From: Hordeum vulgare subsp. vulgare
Taxonomy: Eukaryota > Streptophyta > Magnoliopsida > Poales > Poaceae
Direction: 5' to 3'
Length of the DNA: 64,000 nucleotides
Assembly: GCF_904849725.1 (NCBI RefSeq)
Contig: NC_058519.1
Coordinates: 106,876,881-106,940,880 of the forward strand
The translations under genes and the position numbers were made by a program. Positions 34,501 through 47,399 of the stretch are shown piece by piece. The notes under the pieces are model-generated. The model was not told where the DNA came from. It did no database searches and worked only from the letters and a program-made list of their open reading frames with translations. Position 1 is the stretch's first letter. The number at the start of each line of letters is the position of its first letter.

Positions 34501-35003
34501 CACGACCAGAATCTCGGACCTTCATCTACAACATACCCTCGTGATCACAATGATACAAAGTATGGTAGTACCCCCGAACAATCTGCACCAGTACTGGGGA
34601 CATCGGGGTTATCTCGCCACTACTAGTATTGAAGCAATTACGAACATCCTTCGTTCTGAGATACTATGAAATCTGAATGACAACGATGTGCTCGAGAATC
34701 CCCTGGAGCTCAACTCCCCGGAAGAAAATCAAGTCAGACAGGAGGCACCAAGACAGAACTCCGTCACATCGGCATCATATAGACTCCAAAAATATCCGCG
34801 TGATCCTAAAAAAATTTTGAGTGAGAAGAGGAGTAGAATTAAATTATTACGTCAAGATTCCTCACCAGAGCATAGAAGAGGAGAAAAAAGAATCCTACTC
34901 TCCGATATATAACTAGACTCAAAGCATTTTTTACTAGACTCGACTCGGCCAAGTTCGATCAATCAAGGGGGCTCCTAGGTCGGTACTGGCTCTGATACCA
35001 ACT
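31571..35003 (-). other. Non-coding interior of the LARD, purine-rich on the plus strand
   Basis: No retroviral domain is found on either strand; the many ORFs of 60-115 aa on the minus strand are Phe/Ser/Leu-rich and follow from pyrimidine bias. From about 31600 to 34100 the plus strand is dominated by A and G. A CCGG-centred word, often caccgg or actccgg followed by a/t, recurs roughly every 60-180 bp between 32650 and 34040. LARD interiors are known to be conserved despite lacking genes, and are thought to act through RNA structure. Confidence 0.75.
34988..35000 (-). promoter_or_regulatory. LARD primer-binding site
   Basis: TGGTATCAGAGCC on the minus strand is the standard plant initiator-tRNA-Met complement. 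It lies three bases inside the right LTR and sets the direction of the element. Confidence 0.9.
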
Positions 35004-38000
35004 TGTCATGCCCAGGATGCAACCCTATCCTCAATTTGGCACGAAGGCCTCGTCGGGGATAGAAGCGCATCTCGTCGTGTCGCAAGAATGGATATCGTTA
35101 CAAGTACATGTACTGAAAAGAAGAGGTATATAACAGAGGTGGCTTACACTCGCCACAAGCTACATCAAAGTCACTTCAGTACATTACATAAACATCAAGA
35201 GTAAGAGCAGGGTCCGACTACGGACGAAAACAAACGACAAAAGAAGAACGACGTCCATCCTTGCTATCCCAGGCTGCCGGCCTGGAACCCATCCTAGATC
35301 GATGAAGAAGAAGGAGAAGAAGCAACTCCAAATGAACAATCAACACACTCTCGTCAAGTAATCTTTACATGTACCTGCAACTGGTGTTGTAGTAATCTGT
35401 GAGCCACAGGGGACTCAGCAATCTCATTTCCAAAGGTATCAAGACTAGCAAAGCTTAATGGGTGAGGTATGGTTAAGTGGTGAGGTTGCAGCAGCGGCTA
35501 AGCATATATTTGGTGGCTAACTTACGAGTACAAGAAACAAGAAGGGGAAGATCTACGCATAACGGACGTGAACTACTGATGATCAAATGAATGATCCTGA
35601 ACACCTACCTACGTCAGACATAACCCCACCGTGTCCTCGATCGGAGAAGGAACTCACGAAAGAGACAGTCACAGTTACGCACGCAGTTGGCATATTTTAA
35701 TTAAGTTAACTTCAAGTTATCTAGAACCAGTGTTAAACAAAGTTTCCACGTTGCCACATAACCGCGGGCACGGCTTTCCGAAAGATTTAACCCTACAGGG
35801 GTGCTCTAACTAGTCCATCACAAATTACCACAAGCCGCATAGATATCCTCAATCACGAAACTCGCGATCTCGTCGGATTCCCTAGTGGAAAACCTCAACT
35901 CTGAGATTACCCAAAGCATCACCGGAATCCCGATGCACAAGATATCTCGTCAAAGGTAAAACTAATCCAGCAAGGCCGCCCGTCGTGTCGACGATTCCGA
36001 TAGGAGTCGCGTACCTCGTTCTCAGGACACGGCGGATGAGCTAGACGTCGGGATCGCTAAACCTCCGGGTGACCAGAGGGGCGTCAGACATCGCTCAGGT
36101 GGGGCCAACACTCATGAGGAGCACTGGCCCGGGGGTTGATTAAATTATCCTCGGGGTCCGGAAAGTCCCTATGCAATTTTATTAGGTGTTTAGGCAAATG
36201 TAGTACCAAAGTTGGGCCTTGCCAGACCAGCTTTAATCTAAAACGAATTATCAAGGGGGTCCCCATAACAACCCCGATCGTGTTAGGAGTGCTCATTTAT
36301 GGAACATAACACCGGTAGCCGAAACTAAGGTGGCAAAGGTGGAACAAAACACCAGGCTAGAAAGGCACATTTTACCAAATATATAGGTGCATTAAATTAG
36401 ATAGCAATTGATATGGTGATATAACAAGGAACCCATGCTTTTGCATGGAAGCATCTGCACCTGCAACTAGTAACACTAACATAGGGTTAAGCAAGCATTA
36501 ACATAGCCAATCAGTGGTTTGCTAGGTTGAACAGGTTGAAGGTTTTCATGGCATTGTTGAGAGGCTGAATTTAACAGGTGGTAGGCAACGAGACATAAAC
36601 GATAGAAGCGATAAACTAGCATGGCAATGATAGTAATGGTATCTGGGGAAATGGTCATCTTGCCTGAGATCCCTCTTGGAAGAAGGATGCCTCCATGAAG
36701 CAGACGAACCAACGTAGTTGAACGGGTCCTCACATTCCGGCACGCTTGCGGAACTCTATCGAAATGGAGCAAACCGAAACAAACATCAACACAGATATTC
36801 ACCACACGATGCACAACATGATGCATACCCTACTATGATGCATGATCAGTTTAAAATGCAAGGGATGGCATGGCAATTCACCTCAAGCAAACTCTACACA
36901 TTAAATGAAGCTCGATATGCAACGGGTTGCATATCGACGAAAGTCCACGATTAATTATTTAATTCACTCCCGATTATTTACGCGGCAATATTTAATTGTT
37001 GTTAACATAGCAAGGGTGAAGCGATGGTCCCACACGACATCCTAGTCGGGTAACACGCGAAACATAGATCGGAGCTACGGCTCAAGAGACATGCAACACA
37101 ATATATCATGCCATGAATGCGTCATGCATGCAAGATACAACAACACGGGCAAGGAGAGAAAGAATCAAGTGTCGCTACGGCGAGCGAGAGGGAACCGTGG
37201 CGGCAAAATGGAAACGATGCCACGACAACGTTCCTATTCCGGTAATCTCGTCGAGATATCGTGCCAACTAATAGGGAGCGTGTGCGGGAATGCTAAAAAA
37301 AGGATGGGGTGATCCCGGTTACCGGGTTCCCATGTGTCAAGGCACAACAAAAGAAGTACACGTCCAACGGGCAACATACGGTGCATACACACGATACAAC
37401 TCATACAACACATGCATACGGTTCTCGGCCACGTCTCATTGTTATACCTTCGAAGCGTGCGATTCGAAGCGGATCGGTTCGGTGAAGGAGATCAACGATC
37501 GTCGTGGACATCGTGGAAGTAGTGGTCGTCGTGGTCGTCGTGGAAGTAGTGGTACTCGGGTCTCGTCGACGGTAGTCGTACTCAACGGTGTGGTACACGG
37601 TCTTCGGCATCGGTAGTCGATCACGGGTCTTCGGCGACGTCGAGGAAGTCGAACTCGCTTCCGGGGTCGTCGAGGACGTGGTAGTGCGCGACGATCTTGT
37701 TGGTTCCACGACGGAGGGGAACGGCGCATGCGGCGACGGCACGCGACACAACAGCAACTACAGCAAACTACATCGGCACACTACGGCAAGCAGGCAAGCT
37801 GGGAGCAACATCATCTACAACAAGCTAACAGCCGAGCAAAGCAACTAGCATCTGGCAGCAGCAAGCACGCAACAGCAACTACAACTACAGGCAAGCAACA
37901 CATAAGCAACTAAAACTAGCTAAGCAGCAAGCAAGCAACTATCTAGCAGCTATTAGCAACAGCTACAGCAACACACAAGGAGGCTGCAGCTAGCAACTAG

Positions 38001-39578
38001 CAGGAGCAACAACTATAGCAGCACAACAGGCACTAGCAACCTGAGCAGCAACCAGCAACAGGCGAGCAAAACGGCAGCAAGCAAGTTGGCGTGCATCGGC
38101 AGCAGCAACAGGCGCAGCAGCGGCACAAACTACAACAAGAGCAAGGCTCCAGCAAGCTGCAGGCAAACTAACAGGCATCAGCAACGCGCGCAGGCAGGCA
38201 GCAATCGGCATCCTCATCAACACACGGCCCGGAACAACAGCTAGCAACGGGACCAAGACGGCACGGCAGCAAGCATCAGCATAGCAGCAGCATCGGCGAT
38301 GGGCAGGGCAGGGCGAGCAGCAGGCAACAGCTTCAGCAGCAACGCGACAGTAAGCAGCAACAGCAAAAAGAACGCAACAACAGGCTAGCAAAACGGCAGC
38401 ACGGCGCGGGGGATCGGCGAGCAGCAGCATGGGCTGCCGGAGGCGAGCACGGTGAGCTGCTGGCGGCGCAGGGGTTCGGGGAGCGGGGCGGCTGCACCGG
38501 CGGAAGAAGCGGCCGGCGGGGCGAGCACGGGGAACGGCGCCATGCGAGCTCAGGGCCGGGAACAGCGGCAGGGAAGGCAAGGACGGGAGGTCGGCGAGGC
38601 ACAGGGCGAGGCGGCGCATGGCGACACGGCGAGGGGCGGCGAGGCGGAGCGGCACGGCGACGGTGCAGCACGTGGGGAGGAGCAGAGAGACCTGTAGGCG
38701 AGGGGAGAAGGAGGCGTGGGGAACGACACATGCGAGGCGGCGCACTGGCGTGGAGCAGGCCATGGCGGGCACGGCGAGCACCCGAGGAGAGCACGACTCC
38801 GGCGACCAGCAGGGGAAGAGGCGGCGTGCGGGGGCTGCTTGGGCTGGAACAAGCCGACGACGCGCGGAAGGGAGCACGGCGGGGCGACGCGGCTCGGGAG
38901 GTGAGCGGGGCACGCAGGGCTGCTGGCGGCGGGAGCGAGGCGGCGCGACTGCGGGCATGGCGGGGCGAGCAGGGAAGAGGGAGGCGCTGCGGGAGGAAAG
39001 GGAGCTGCGGGTTGGGCTAGGTCAGGGAGGCTAGGGCCTGGGCCTCTCTCTTTTCTCCCTCTCTTAACCTTTAAATTTTATTTCTGTTACAACAACTTGC
39101 AAAGAAATAAGACAATGGTTGCAGTTGGAATTCCAACAAGAGATATATTTTCCCGGAGCCAGAAAAATAGGGAGGATTTAATAAAATTGGTTTGGGGATT
39201 TTTACAGAATATAATTCGGACGAGTTTGAATATATTTCAAGCTTGCCTAAATTATAAACCATAACCAAACCAACCCCAAAAAGACTGAGATTTTTGATGG
39301 TGACCCTATACAATAGATATTATTTATGGGCTCAACCGAATCATTTATTTGAGCACTTAAATCTGCAACTCAAATAAATGAAAGCAAAGGGAAAAGGAAA
39401 GGATCAAGGAGTGGCTAGGAGAAGAGGAAAAACAAATGAACACAACAAGGGAAGCAATTACACTAGAGATGATGGAGATGATGCATGATGCGTGATGAAT
39501 GCAACAATAAAAATAAAACACACAGCGTCTACGAATTAAAAGGGGAATCTTCTGTAGCGTCGACATCGGGTTGTCACA
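35004..39578 (-). repeat. LARD 5' LTR (right-hand copy), 4575 bp
   Basis: Uninterrupted copy. Contains a GTCGTG/GTCGTC triplet-rich tract (about 37497-37720), an AGC/AAC-rich tract (about 37740-38400) and a GC-rich segment (38400-39030). The latter two contain a minus-strand ORF of 322 aa (37990-38958) rich in Pro, Ala, Arg and Cys with no recognised domain. The left LTR has the same ORF broken into pieces, which argues against coding constraint. Confidence 0.85.
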
Positions 39579-39583
39579 ACAGA
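39579..39583. repeat. Target-site duplication of the LARD, right copy (ACAGA)
   Basis: Partner of 17997-18001, perfect match. Confidence 0.9.
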
Positions 39584-40514
39584 TGTATATATCTTAGTGA
39601 TTGCATTGATCGCCTTGTTCCGGAAAGGCGTCAACGGGAAGGACCTGCTCGAGGTCTTCTTCGAGCGAAGGATCCAACCCCTGCAGGCCAGGGTCGATCC
39701 TATGTGGATGTATGAGGGGCCGAGTGACTCCATGCAAACTCACCCGTAGGAGCTCGAGACGAAGATGTTGGAGGCAAAGCTCATGACCGTCACTCTGGCG
39801 CACGACAATCCTAGGGGGACCAGGCTGGTGCCCCCTTTCTCTATGGAGAATCCACCGATTGAAGTAATCCAGAGTTTGGTTTGTCCGAGTGATTTTGCTG
39901 TTGTTGCTTATCTGTTTTTTTACTTGAATGTGTTCTTCTCACTTGGCAGAGTTTCACGACGATAATCAGTATAATCCCGGTTGTCGATCGTGCGCCCGTT
40001 GATGTGGCGAGCGACATCGAGCGTCAGGACGGCTCGGAGGATGAGGAGAATGAAAAGGATGGCGATGAGACTGATGGGGACGGCGGCGACCCGACAGAGG
40101 GAGGTGAGGCAGAGTCCTCTTCCTCAGAGACCGTTCCTATCGAGACTCGCTCCAAGGCATGCCAGTACCGAGGGGCTCGTGCCAGCAGTACCAAGGGACC
40201 GAGTGTTTCCAAACCGACGCCCTTCTGATCCATACCTCAAAGTGAGGACATGGCGAACACGCACCATCACTCGAGAGGGTGGCCAAGCAGCCCAAGATCC
40301 CGGCGATCAAACCTCGCAAGGCCGTTCTACCGAAGATCAAAGTGAGTGTTCACATGGCGTCAACGTAGGTGCTTTTGTCGCGTGTCACTTCCATTTTGAC
40401 CGATATTTTTTGATGGTTGTCCGTGTGATATGACTTTCCGAATGACTTTCTTGGAGTGTTGTTACCTCGACCGCTTCACTCGATCCTAAGGCTCTAGAGA
40501 AGGGGTAGACCGAG

Positions 40515-42837
40515 TGAGGGAGCCCGGGGCTAAGGGGTCCTCGGGCCGCTGACCTATCTTCACGGGACAGACTCATGGGCCGCCGTATGATTATCATTGA
40601 AGGGCCAAACTACAAGATGACACCGTGTCCATAACAGAATCTTCCGAAGCCTTGGTGTATTCTCGAAGGCAAGATGATATTATCTGCATGCTTTTCCGAG
40701 ATGTAACCGACATTGTGTAACCCTACGTAGCGCCTGGTATCTATATAAACCAAAGGGTTTTAGTACGTAAGGCAGATTAAGATCATTACTCTTAGGGTTT
40801 TAGACCACATCATACGCTCTTGAGGTAGATCAACTCTACACTTGACACTTCATCATCAATACAAGCAAAGTAGGGTGTAGGGTATTACTGTTGGAAATAT
40901 GCCCTAGAGGCAATAATAAATTAGTTATTATTATATTTCCTTGTTCATAATAATCGTTTATTATCCATGCTTGAATTGCGTTGATTGGAAACTCAAATAC
41001 ATGTGTGGATACATAGACAACACACTGTACCTAGTGAGCCTCTAGTTGACTAGTTCGTTGATCAAAGATGGTCATGGTTTCCTCGCCATAGGCAAGTTTT
41101 GTCACTTGAGAACGGGGTCACATCATTAGGAGAATCATGTTATGGACAAGACCCAAACTATGAATGTAGCATATTGATCGTGTTGTTTTATTGCTATTGT
41201 TGTGTCAAGTATTTATTCCTATGACCATGAGATCATGTAACTCACTAGCACCGGAGTAATACCTTGTGTGCATAAAACGTCACAACGTAACTGTGTGACT
41301 ATAAAGATGACCCACAGGTATCTCCGAAGGTGTCCGTTGAGTTAGTATGGATCAAGACTGGGATTTGTCACTCCGTGTGACGGAGAGGTATCTCGGGGCC
41401 CACTCGGTAATTCAACATCACACACAAGCCTTGCAAGCAATGTTACTAAGTGTAAGTCACGGGATCTTGTATTACGGAACGAGTAAAGAGACTTGCCGGT
41501 AACGAGATTGAAATAGGTATGCGGATACCGACGATCAAATCTCGGGCAAGTAACATACCGAAGGACAAAGGGAATGACATACGGGATTATATGAATCCTT
41601 GACACTGAGGTTCAACCGATAAGATCTTCGAACAATATGTAGGATCCAATATGGGCATCCAGGTCCTGCTATTGGATATTGACCGAGGAATACCTCGGGG
41701 CATGTCTACATAGTTCTCAAACCCGCAGGGTCTGCACACTTAAGGTACGGTGATGTTTTAGTATAGTTGAGTTATATGTGTGGTTACCGAATGTTGTTCG
41801 GAGTCCTGGATGAGATCACGTACGTCACGAGGGTTTCCGGAATGGTCCAGAGACGAAGATTGATATATAGGATGACTTCATTTGGTTACCGGAAGGTTTT
41901 CGGGCATTACCAAGAATGTACCGGGAGTGACGAATGGGTTCCAGAAGTTCACCGGGAGAGGGGCAACCCTCCCCGGGGAAGCCCAATGGCCCTAGGGGTG
42001 GCGCACAAGCCCTTAGTGGTCTGGTGGGACAACCCAAGAGGGCCTAGGCGCCATAAAGAGAAAACCAAAGAAAAAGGAAAAAAGAAAGGTGGGAAGGAAG
42101 AGAAGGACTCCACTTTCCAATCCTAGTTGGACTAGGATTGGAGTAGGACTCCTCCTCTCCTCTTGGCCGGCGCCCCTTGGGGACTTGGTCCTCAAGGCAA
42201 GCCTCCTCCCCCTCCCTCCTATATATAGTGTTGATTTAGGGCTGATTTGAGACAACTTTTGCCACATGCAACTCACATCTAGACACCATAGTTCTTCCTC
42301 TAGATCGTATTTTTGCGGAGCTTGGGCGGAGCCCTGCAGGAGTAGATCGTTACCACAACCGGAGCATCGTCACGCTGCCGGAGAACTCATCTACTTCTTC
42401 GTCTTGCTTGCTGGATCAAGAAGGCCGAGATCATCGTCGAGCTGTACGTGTGCTGAACGCGGAGGTGCCGTCCGTTGGGCACTAGATCGGTACGGGTCGT
42501 GGGACGGATCGCGGGACGGTTCGTGGGACGGTTCGCGGGGCAGATCGAGGGACGTGAGGACGTTCCACTACATCAACCGCGTTTCTTAACGCTTCCTGCT
42601 GTGTGATCTACAAGGGTACGTAGATCCAAATCTCCTCTAGTAGATGGACATCACCATGATAGGTTTTCGTGTGCGTAGGAATTTTTTTGTTTCCCATGCA
42701 ATGTTCCCCAACAATTCTCTCCATCACGAGGGCCCAAATCTAGGTAAACATCGTCTTCCCTGTCTCCTGTTACCCATCGATCCAAGATCCACAGTTTGGG
42801 ACCCCCTACCCGAGATTCGTCGGTTTTGACACCGACA
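40515..42837 (+). repeat. 5' LTR of the Fatima-like element, split by a solo LTR
   Basis: The parts are 40515-40888 and 42719-42837, net about 493 bp. A TATA box (tatataaac) is at 40742-40750. The text of the second part (gggaccccctacccgaga, cggttttgacaccgaca) is characteristic of Fatima-family LTRs. Confidence 0.8.
40889..42713 (+). mobile_element. Solo LTR of Angela/WIS type (1825 bp)
   Basis: It starts TGTTGGAAATATGCCC and ends CCCCAACA, with no internal domain. Flanking 5-mers are ATTAC (40884-40888) and ATTCT (42714-42718), matching at three of five, an aged duplication. Removing it restores a continuous Fatima LTR (gtattac joined to ctccatcacgagg). Solo LTRs arise by recombination between the two LTRs of a full element. 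Confidence 0.88.
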
Positions 42838-42884
42838 TTGGTGCTTTCATTAAGAGTTCTGCTATAGGATCGCCACAAGGATTG

Positions 42885-45215
42885 ATGGCATCAGCATCAG
42901 GAACATCTTTGTCCCCGTCCAGCTCTCAGCTTATCGGCAGCATCGTCCCGCATGTCGAGGCGGCTGGTCTCCTCGATCAGATCGTCAGGTTTGTCCCAGG
43001 GTAGGGAATCAAGTTCGGTGGCCTAGAATACGTCACTGATGCCCTGTGGGGATCTGTTCCTCACAGGGATCTCAACTTCATCCGACGAGCCCGTAACACC
43101 GAAGTCTTGACTTCGGGCCTCTTGCCCGACCTCGTGTCTGGGGCGGCACCCACCTCAGATCTGGCCTCGAGCACGGATCCGACCACGGAGTTCGAAGATC
43201 AGGGGTCAAACCTGGCCAAGCACACTCCACGTGCGACGCGTCGGAGATCAACTCCACCAAAAATCTGAAGACTAGTTCGTCCGACCTCTCGCTATCAAAC
43301 GAGACATTGGCCTAGATCCAAACTATGGAAATTACGGATGACCCAACCTCGACCTATGCTCGGATTGGTCTCGAGGCAGGTCACACGGGATTTTGTTTCC
43401 CACCCACCACCCATTTGATAGCCATTATCAAAGATTTAACCGATATACTGGACTTCTCCTCGGATGAGATCGAAGATATAGACGCAGATGTCGATGCAAC
43501 TCCTCCTCGCACAACTGGATGATGGACAACCACCTCCACCTATGATGTGTATATGGTGGATACCCCTGGTGATAAGGATGATGGCGCCACAGGGAAGAGC
43601 GACGACGACACCTCGATAAAGAATAGTGGCAACGAACTGCCCAAGCGTCGGTGTTAGTGCAAAAAATCCAAGGGGCGCAAGGGCAGGGAAAGCAAAACGG
43701 GCACCAAGAAAATGCTACCCCGGACAATCCAGAAAATCCTGTTGACCCCACTGGTCTCGAATAACAACTTGATGATTCAGAAGGGCGTACGGATCCGGAC
43801 AACCCCGAGGACCTCTACGACTCCTAAGACAACAACTACCTCACTTGTTTCAAAGAGGAGGACAGTTTCGGAGACGAGGATTTCATTATCCCCAAAGACC
43901 CATTGGATCAAGAATGGTTCAAGCGGCAACTCATAGCGACCGCTCGAAGCCTCAAGATGAAACGGAAGCAAAGTAAAGCCGAACAAGACACCCTTAGCGA
44001 CAGATGGACACAAGTACTAGCTGCCGAAGTAGGGTACGACTATGAACGACAGGGGCAAAACAAAATTTATCCGTGTCGCCAATTATTGCCACAATTTTAC
44101 GACGAGGCCTTTGATCCCGCACCCCCAGACGCACTCAGGGCGACCAGCCGGACCGTCCCCTTGAGGGCGGGATAGGACGGCTGGAGAAGCCGAAGACTGA
44201 CCCGAACCCCCCATAGAAGAATGAAAGAGCCAACACAGCCTGGAGACCCGCTCAACGTGCCACACAACTTGAATGCTAGATCAGGTGTGACAAGATCCAT
44301 CTATGGATCCAGAGGGTGCACCCCCGCCAGACGGGACGGGCACCAAGCTTGGCTCGACCAGAATGATAGAGGTCAAGAACAACACTGGGTCAGGATTCTA
44401 TCCTCCCTGCAACATGAAGTAGCTCGGGTCATGAGCGCTACTCACCCAATGTGTTCTACAGCCGAGGTGATGCAACATCAGTTCCCCGAGGGGTTTAAAC
44501 CTGTAAATATAGAACAATACGACGGGACAACATGCCCATCCATGTGGATTGAAGACTTTCTTCTCCACTTTCATATGGCCCAAGGAGTTGACTTCATGCC
44601 ATAAAATACATACCCTTGAAGCTCAAGGGACCAACACGACATTGGTTGAACAACCTTCCTGAAAACTCCATTGGGAGTTGGGAAGAGCTAGAGGATGCTT
44701 TCCGAGCTAACTTTCAAGGCACCTATGTCCGGCCCCTGGATGCCAATGACTTGAGCCACATCGTCCAACAAGCCGGCGAGTCATCCCGACAATTCTGGAA
44801 CCGATTCATGACCAAGAAAAAACAAATCGTCGACTGTTCGTATGTTGAGGCACTAGCATACTTTAGGAACAATATCTAGGACGAATGGCTAGCTCGTCAG
44901 CTCGGCTAGGATAAGCCGAGAACAATGTCAGCCCTTATCTCGCTTATGACCCGGTTTTGCATGGGCGAGGACAGCCGGCTAGCTCGTCGAAAAAACCCTC
45001 CTAGAAACCCCGACAATTTTGAAGTTCAGGACGGCAACAGGAATCCACAGTGCAACAAGAACAAGCATCGACACAACGGCAGTGAGGCCGAGGACACGAC
45101 GGTCAACGCCGGATTCAGCAACTCAAGGTCCGGACCACCGAACAAACTTTCTAAGGGGGAATCGGGATGGAACGACCGCGCTGGAAAAAATACTGTACAA
45201 GCCGTGCCAAATTGA
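42885..45215 (+). pseudogene. Gypsy gag, decayed
   Basis: The N-terminal part begins at ATG 42885 (MASASGTSLSPSSSQLIGSI) and is soon interrupted by stops. The conserved capsid region is at 44221-44880: FKPVNIEQYDGTTCPSMWIEDF, a frameshift near 44600, then KLKGPTRHWLNNLPENSIGSW, FRANFQGTYVRPLD and SSRQFWNRFMTKKKQIVDC. A stop at 44877-44879 and another soon after break it again. The basic, Asn-rich end (45000-45215) takes the place of the nucleocapsid. It is the Retrotrans_gag family; it can no longer make a complete protein. Confidence 0.8.
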
Positions 45216-46076
45216 CGACACCTCAGACAAGACCTCTACCCACACCAACTATAACTGTCGGGTGATCAAACAAGCGAGCAAACCCACATCCGAGGACCAG
45301 GGGAAGAGCCCCTGTAGCAAGGACGACTACGAACCTCGCAGGCCAAACAATGGAGGCCAAAAACAATTCCCTCCAGAGGTAAAAAATGTGAGCATGATCT
45401 ATGTCACACACATACCAAAGAAGGATAGGAAGCGTGCGCTTCGGGATGTCTATGCCATAGATCCTATGGCCCCGAAGTTCAACCCATGGTAGGCATGCCC
45501 GATCACCTTTGACTACACGGACCACCCGACCAATATTCGTCATGGGGGTTCAGCGGCCCTAGTACTTGGCCCCATTATCGATGGGTACCACCTAAGTAGA
45601 GTCCTCATGGATGGAAGCAGTAGCCTCAATCTGATTTACGCAGATACAACAAGCAAAATGGGTGTCGATCCATCAAGGATCAAACACGGCAACACTAACT
45701 TTAAAGGAATAATCCCCGGCATCGAAGCCCGCTGCGCGGGAACAGTAATTTGGAAGTAGTGTTCGGCTCGCCCAACAACTTCCACAGTGAAGACCTGATC
45801 TTAGACATTGTCCCTTTCTGCAGCGGCTATCATGCACTTCTCGGCCGTACAACATTCGCTCGCTTTAACGATGTCCCCCATTATGCATACCTAAAGCTTA
45901 AGATGTCGGGACCCAAGGGTGTTGTCACTGTCAATGGTAACAATCAACACTCACACCGAACCGAGGAACACATAGCGGTTATGGCAGCCGAAGTCCAAAC
46001 CAGCAATGCAACTCCAAAGCCCCATCTCATCGTCAAGGAACGAGGGGTGAACAAACGAGCCTACGTCCCACCATAG
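45216..46076 (+). pseudogene. Gypsy aspartic protease region, decayed
   Basis: After a Lys/Asp-rich linker (MIYVTHIPKKDRKRALRDVY), the protease part reads ITFDYTDHP, VLMDGSSSLNLIYADT (active site, Asp-Gly-Ser in place of the usual Asp-Gly-Gly/Ser), a frameshift near 45755, and LLGRTTFARFNDVPHYAYLK. The last ORF ends at 46074-46076. No reverse transcriptase follows. Confidence 0.75.
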
Positions 46077-47399
46077 TTCCCGAATTCTTCCAACTCTCGA
46101 CACAAATAGGGATACACTCCCCGCAGCAGGGCGTCGCTAGCCGTAAAATATGTGCCCCAGAGGCACATTTTTATGCTCAAAATACCATGGGCAGCTATGG
46201 GGACCGAATACATAAGGTCCAAGTATCCGACTTGACCGAGCTATGGTCAAACATGTCTTCGACGATATCAGGTACCATAAAGGACCTACTCAGCGTCAAG
46301 CTAACATACTTCGGCGACTTCTCGAGACCTTCTCTTACAAAGGCCTGCTCGTCGACTACCACCTCCTCTAAAGGAGGACCCCCTGGAGAGCAAAGGCACA
46401 AACATGCAATAGGGCGCAATAAAGGACATGAAGCCATCCACAAAGGTCCTGTGTAAATCTTTCTTGTGTACATTTATGTTTAAGTATTTGTAACAGTTGC
46501 TTGGGCAGATCAGATTGCACGGATAGACGTCACGAGTTCATCGGAAATAAAGACCATTTTTTATGGTCACATGGCAGTCATCTATATTGCATAGCCTTTT
46601 TTCCTTTTTTATTTTCTTTTTCCTTTTTCCGCTCTTGGACGCCAAAAGAAGTCAGTTCGATACATATTTTAGATGCAACCGGCTAATCAACCGGGGTGTC
46701 GACGATAAAACTCGCCCTAAGAATCACTCTCACACCATTTTTTACCATGTGTGCTCGATGTCTTGGATATTGCGTTATATGCATGGGTTCCGAATTATGT
46801 CTTGGTTCAATAGTTGGGTTGCCCTTCCTGCGTTTACCCTTTTACATTCCGCATGTTTGGCTAAAAGGGTAAATGGAGAACCACTCCGATTGTACTTCTA
46901 GTTCGCCTAGTTAAGTACCTCGGTGGAGAAAGCTGAAAACTGACTATCATAATAACCGTGAACCTGTGTGTGATCCGATGACAAGTGTTAAACTAAAGAT
47001 CAATGGAGGTTACAACATGTTATACGAAGGGTTTGAAGTTACACAGACCAAGTGATAATGGTTTTTAACCTCGGTATATCCAAACATCACAAAATACAGG
47101 GGGATAGTAACTAGTCCCCGCAGTCAAACTCCTACGGTTTTGTGAAAGCATTAATGCCGCATAATCTGATTGCCTCATTTCCTTCCACACTACCGCCTCC
47201 ACACACCAAGACGTTGGCTAAGGGTAACAGTGCGGAGGTCGAAAACGCCCCTCGTAGTATCTACAAGGGGGCCGAAGCCGACGACAGGTAACTTTCAGAT
47301 TAAAACGGCCACACATGAGTCAAAATTAAACAAAGCAAAGCATGATATACTATGCAAAGCAAAAGGATTATAAAGAACAAAAAGTTTTACTATCAATAA
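46077..47399. other. Interior of the Fatima-like element without recognised genes
   Basis: This is where pol would be expected, but no YVDD-type reverse transcriptase, RNase H or integrase motif is seen in any frame. A T-rich patch at 46590-46632 and short ORFs only. Confidence 0.6.

Larger units (their letters stand above)
18002..39578 (-). mobile_element. LARD (Sukkula-like non-autonomous LTR retroelement), complete
   Basis: Two direct repeats of about 4.6 kb (18002-31570, including an 8.95 kb Angela insertion, and 35004-39578) flank 3.43 kb of non-coding DNA. The primer-binding site TGGTATCAGAGCC, complementary to initiator methionine tRNA, lies on the minus strand at 34988-35000, three bases from the right-hand LTR. 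The element therefore reads right to left. The LTRs begin TGTGACA and end TGACA on that strand. LTR and interior sizes match published LARDs of barley and wheat (about 4.4 kb LTR and 3.5 kb interior). No gag, protease, integrase or reverse transcriptase is present, so it must be mobilised in trans. LTR copies differ by several percent by eye, so the insertion is not recent. Confidence 0.88.
17316..40433 (+). pseudogene. Gene with 'putative gypsy type transposon' domain, decayed and split by the LARD
   Basis: The coding parts are 17316-18001 and 39584-40433; everything between belongs to the LARD insertion. The first part starts at ATG 17316 and carries the domain signature LLVTDVERGFSLPLHLF, then FCGAQLHHLTLN and SLCENFLGCAPHLGLFKLF. 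A TAA at 17874-17876 breaks it and further stops follow. After the insertion the same frame resumes with KGVNGKDLLEVFFERRIQPL, PMWMYEGPSDS and LEAKLMTVTLAHDNPRG. A probable splice acceptor (ttggcag) at 39945-39951 precedes a second, Glu/Asp/Ser-rich block (40004-40228). This family (Pfam 'Transposase_28' type) is common in grasses as ORFs inside Gypsy elements. The role is unknown. The copy is a relic. Confidence 0.65.

Noticed and set aside
34988..35003. tRNA gene fragment
   Set aside because: The tRNA-like word is the 13-nt primer-binding site of the LARD, not a tRNA gene.
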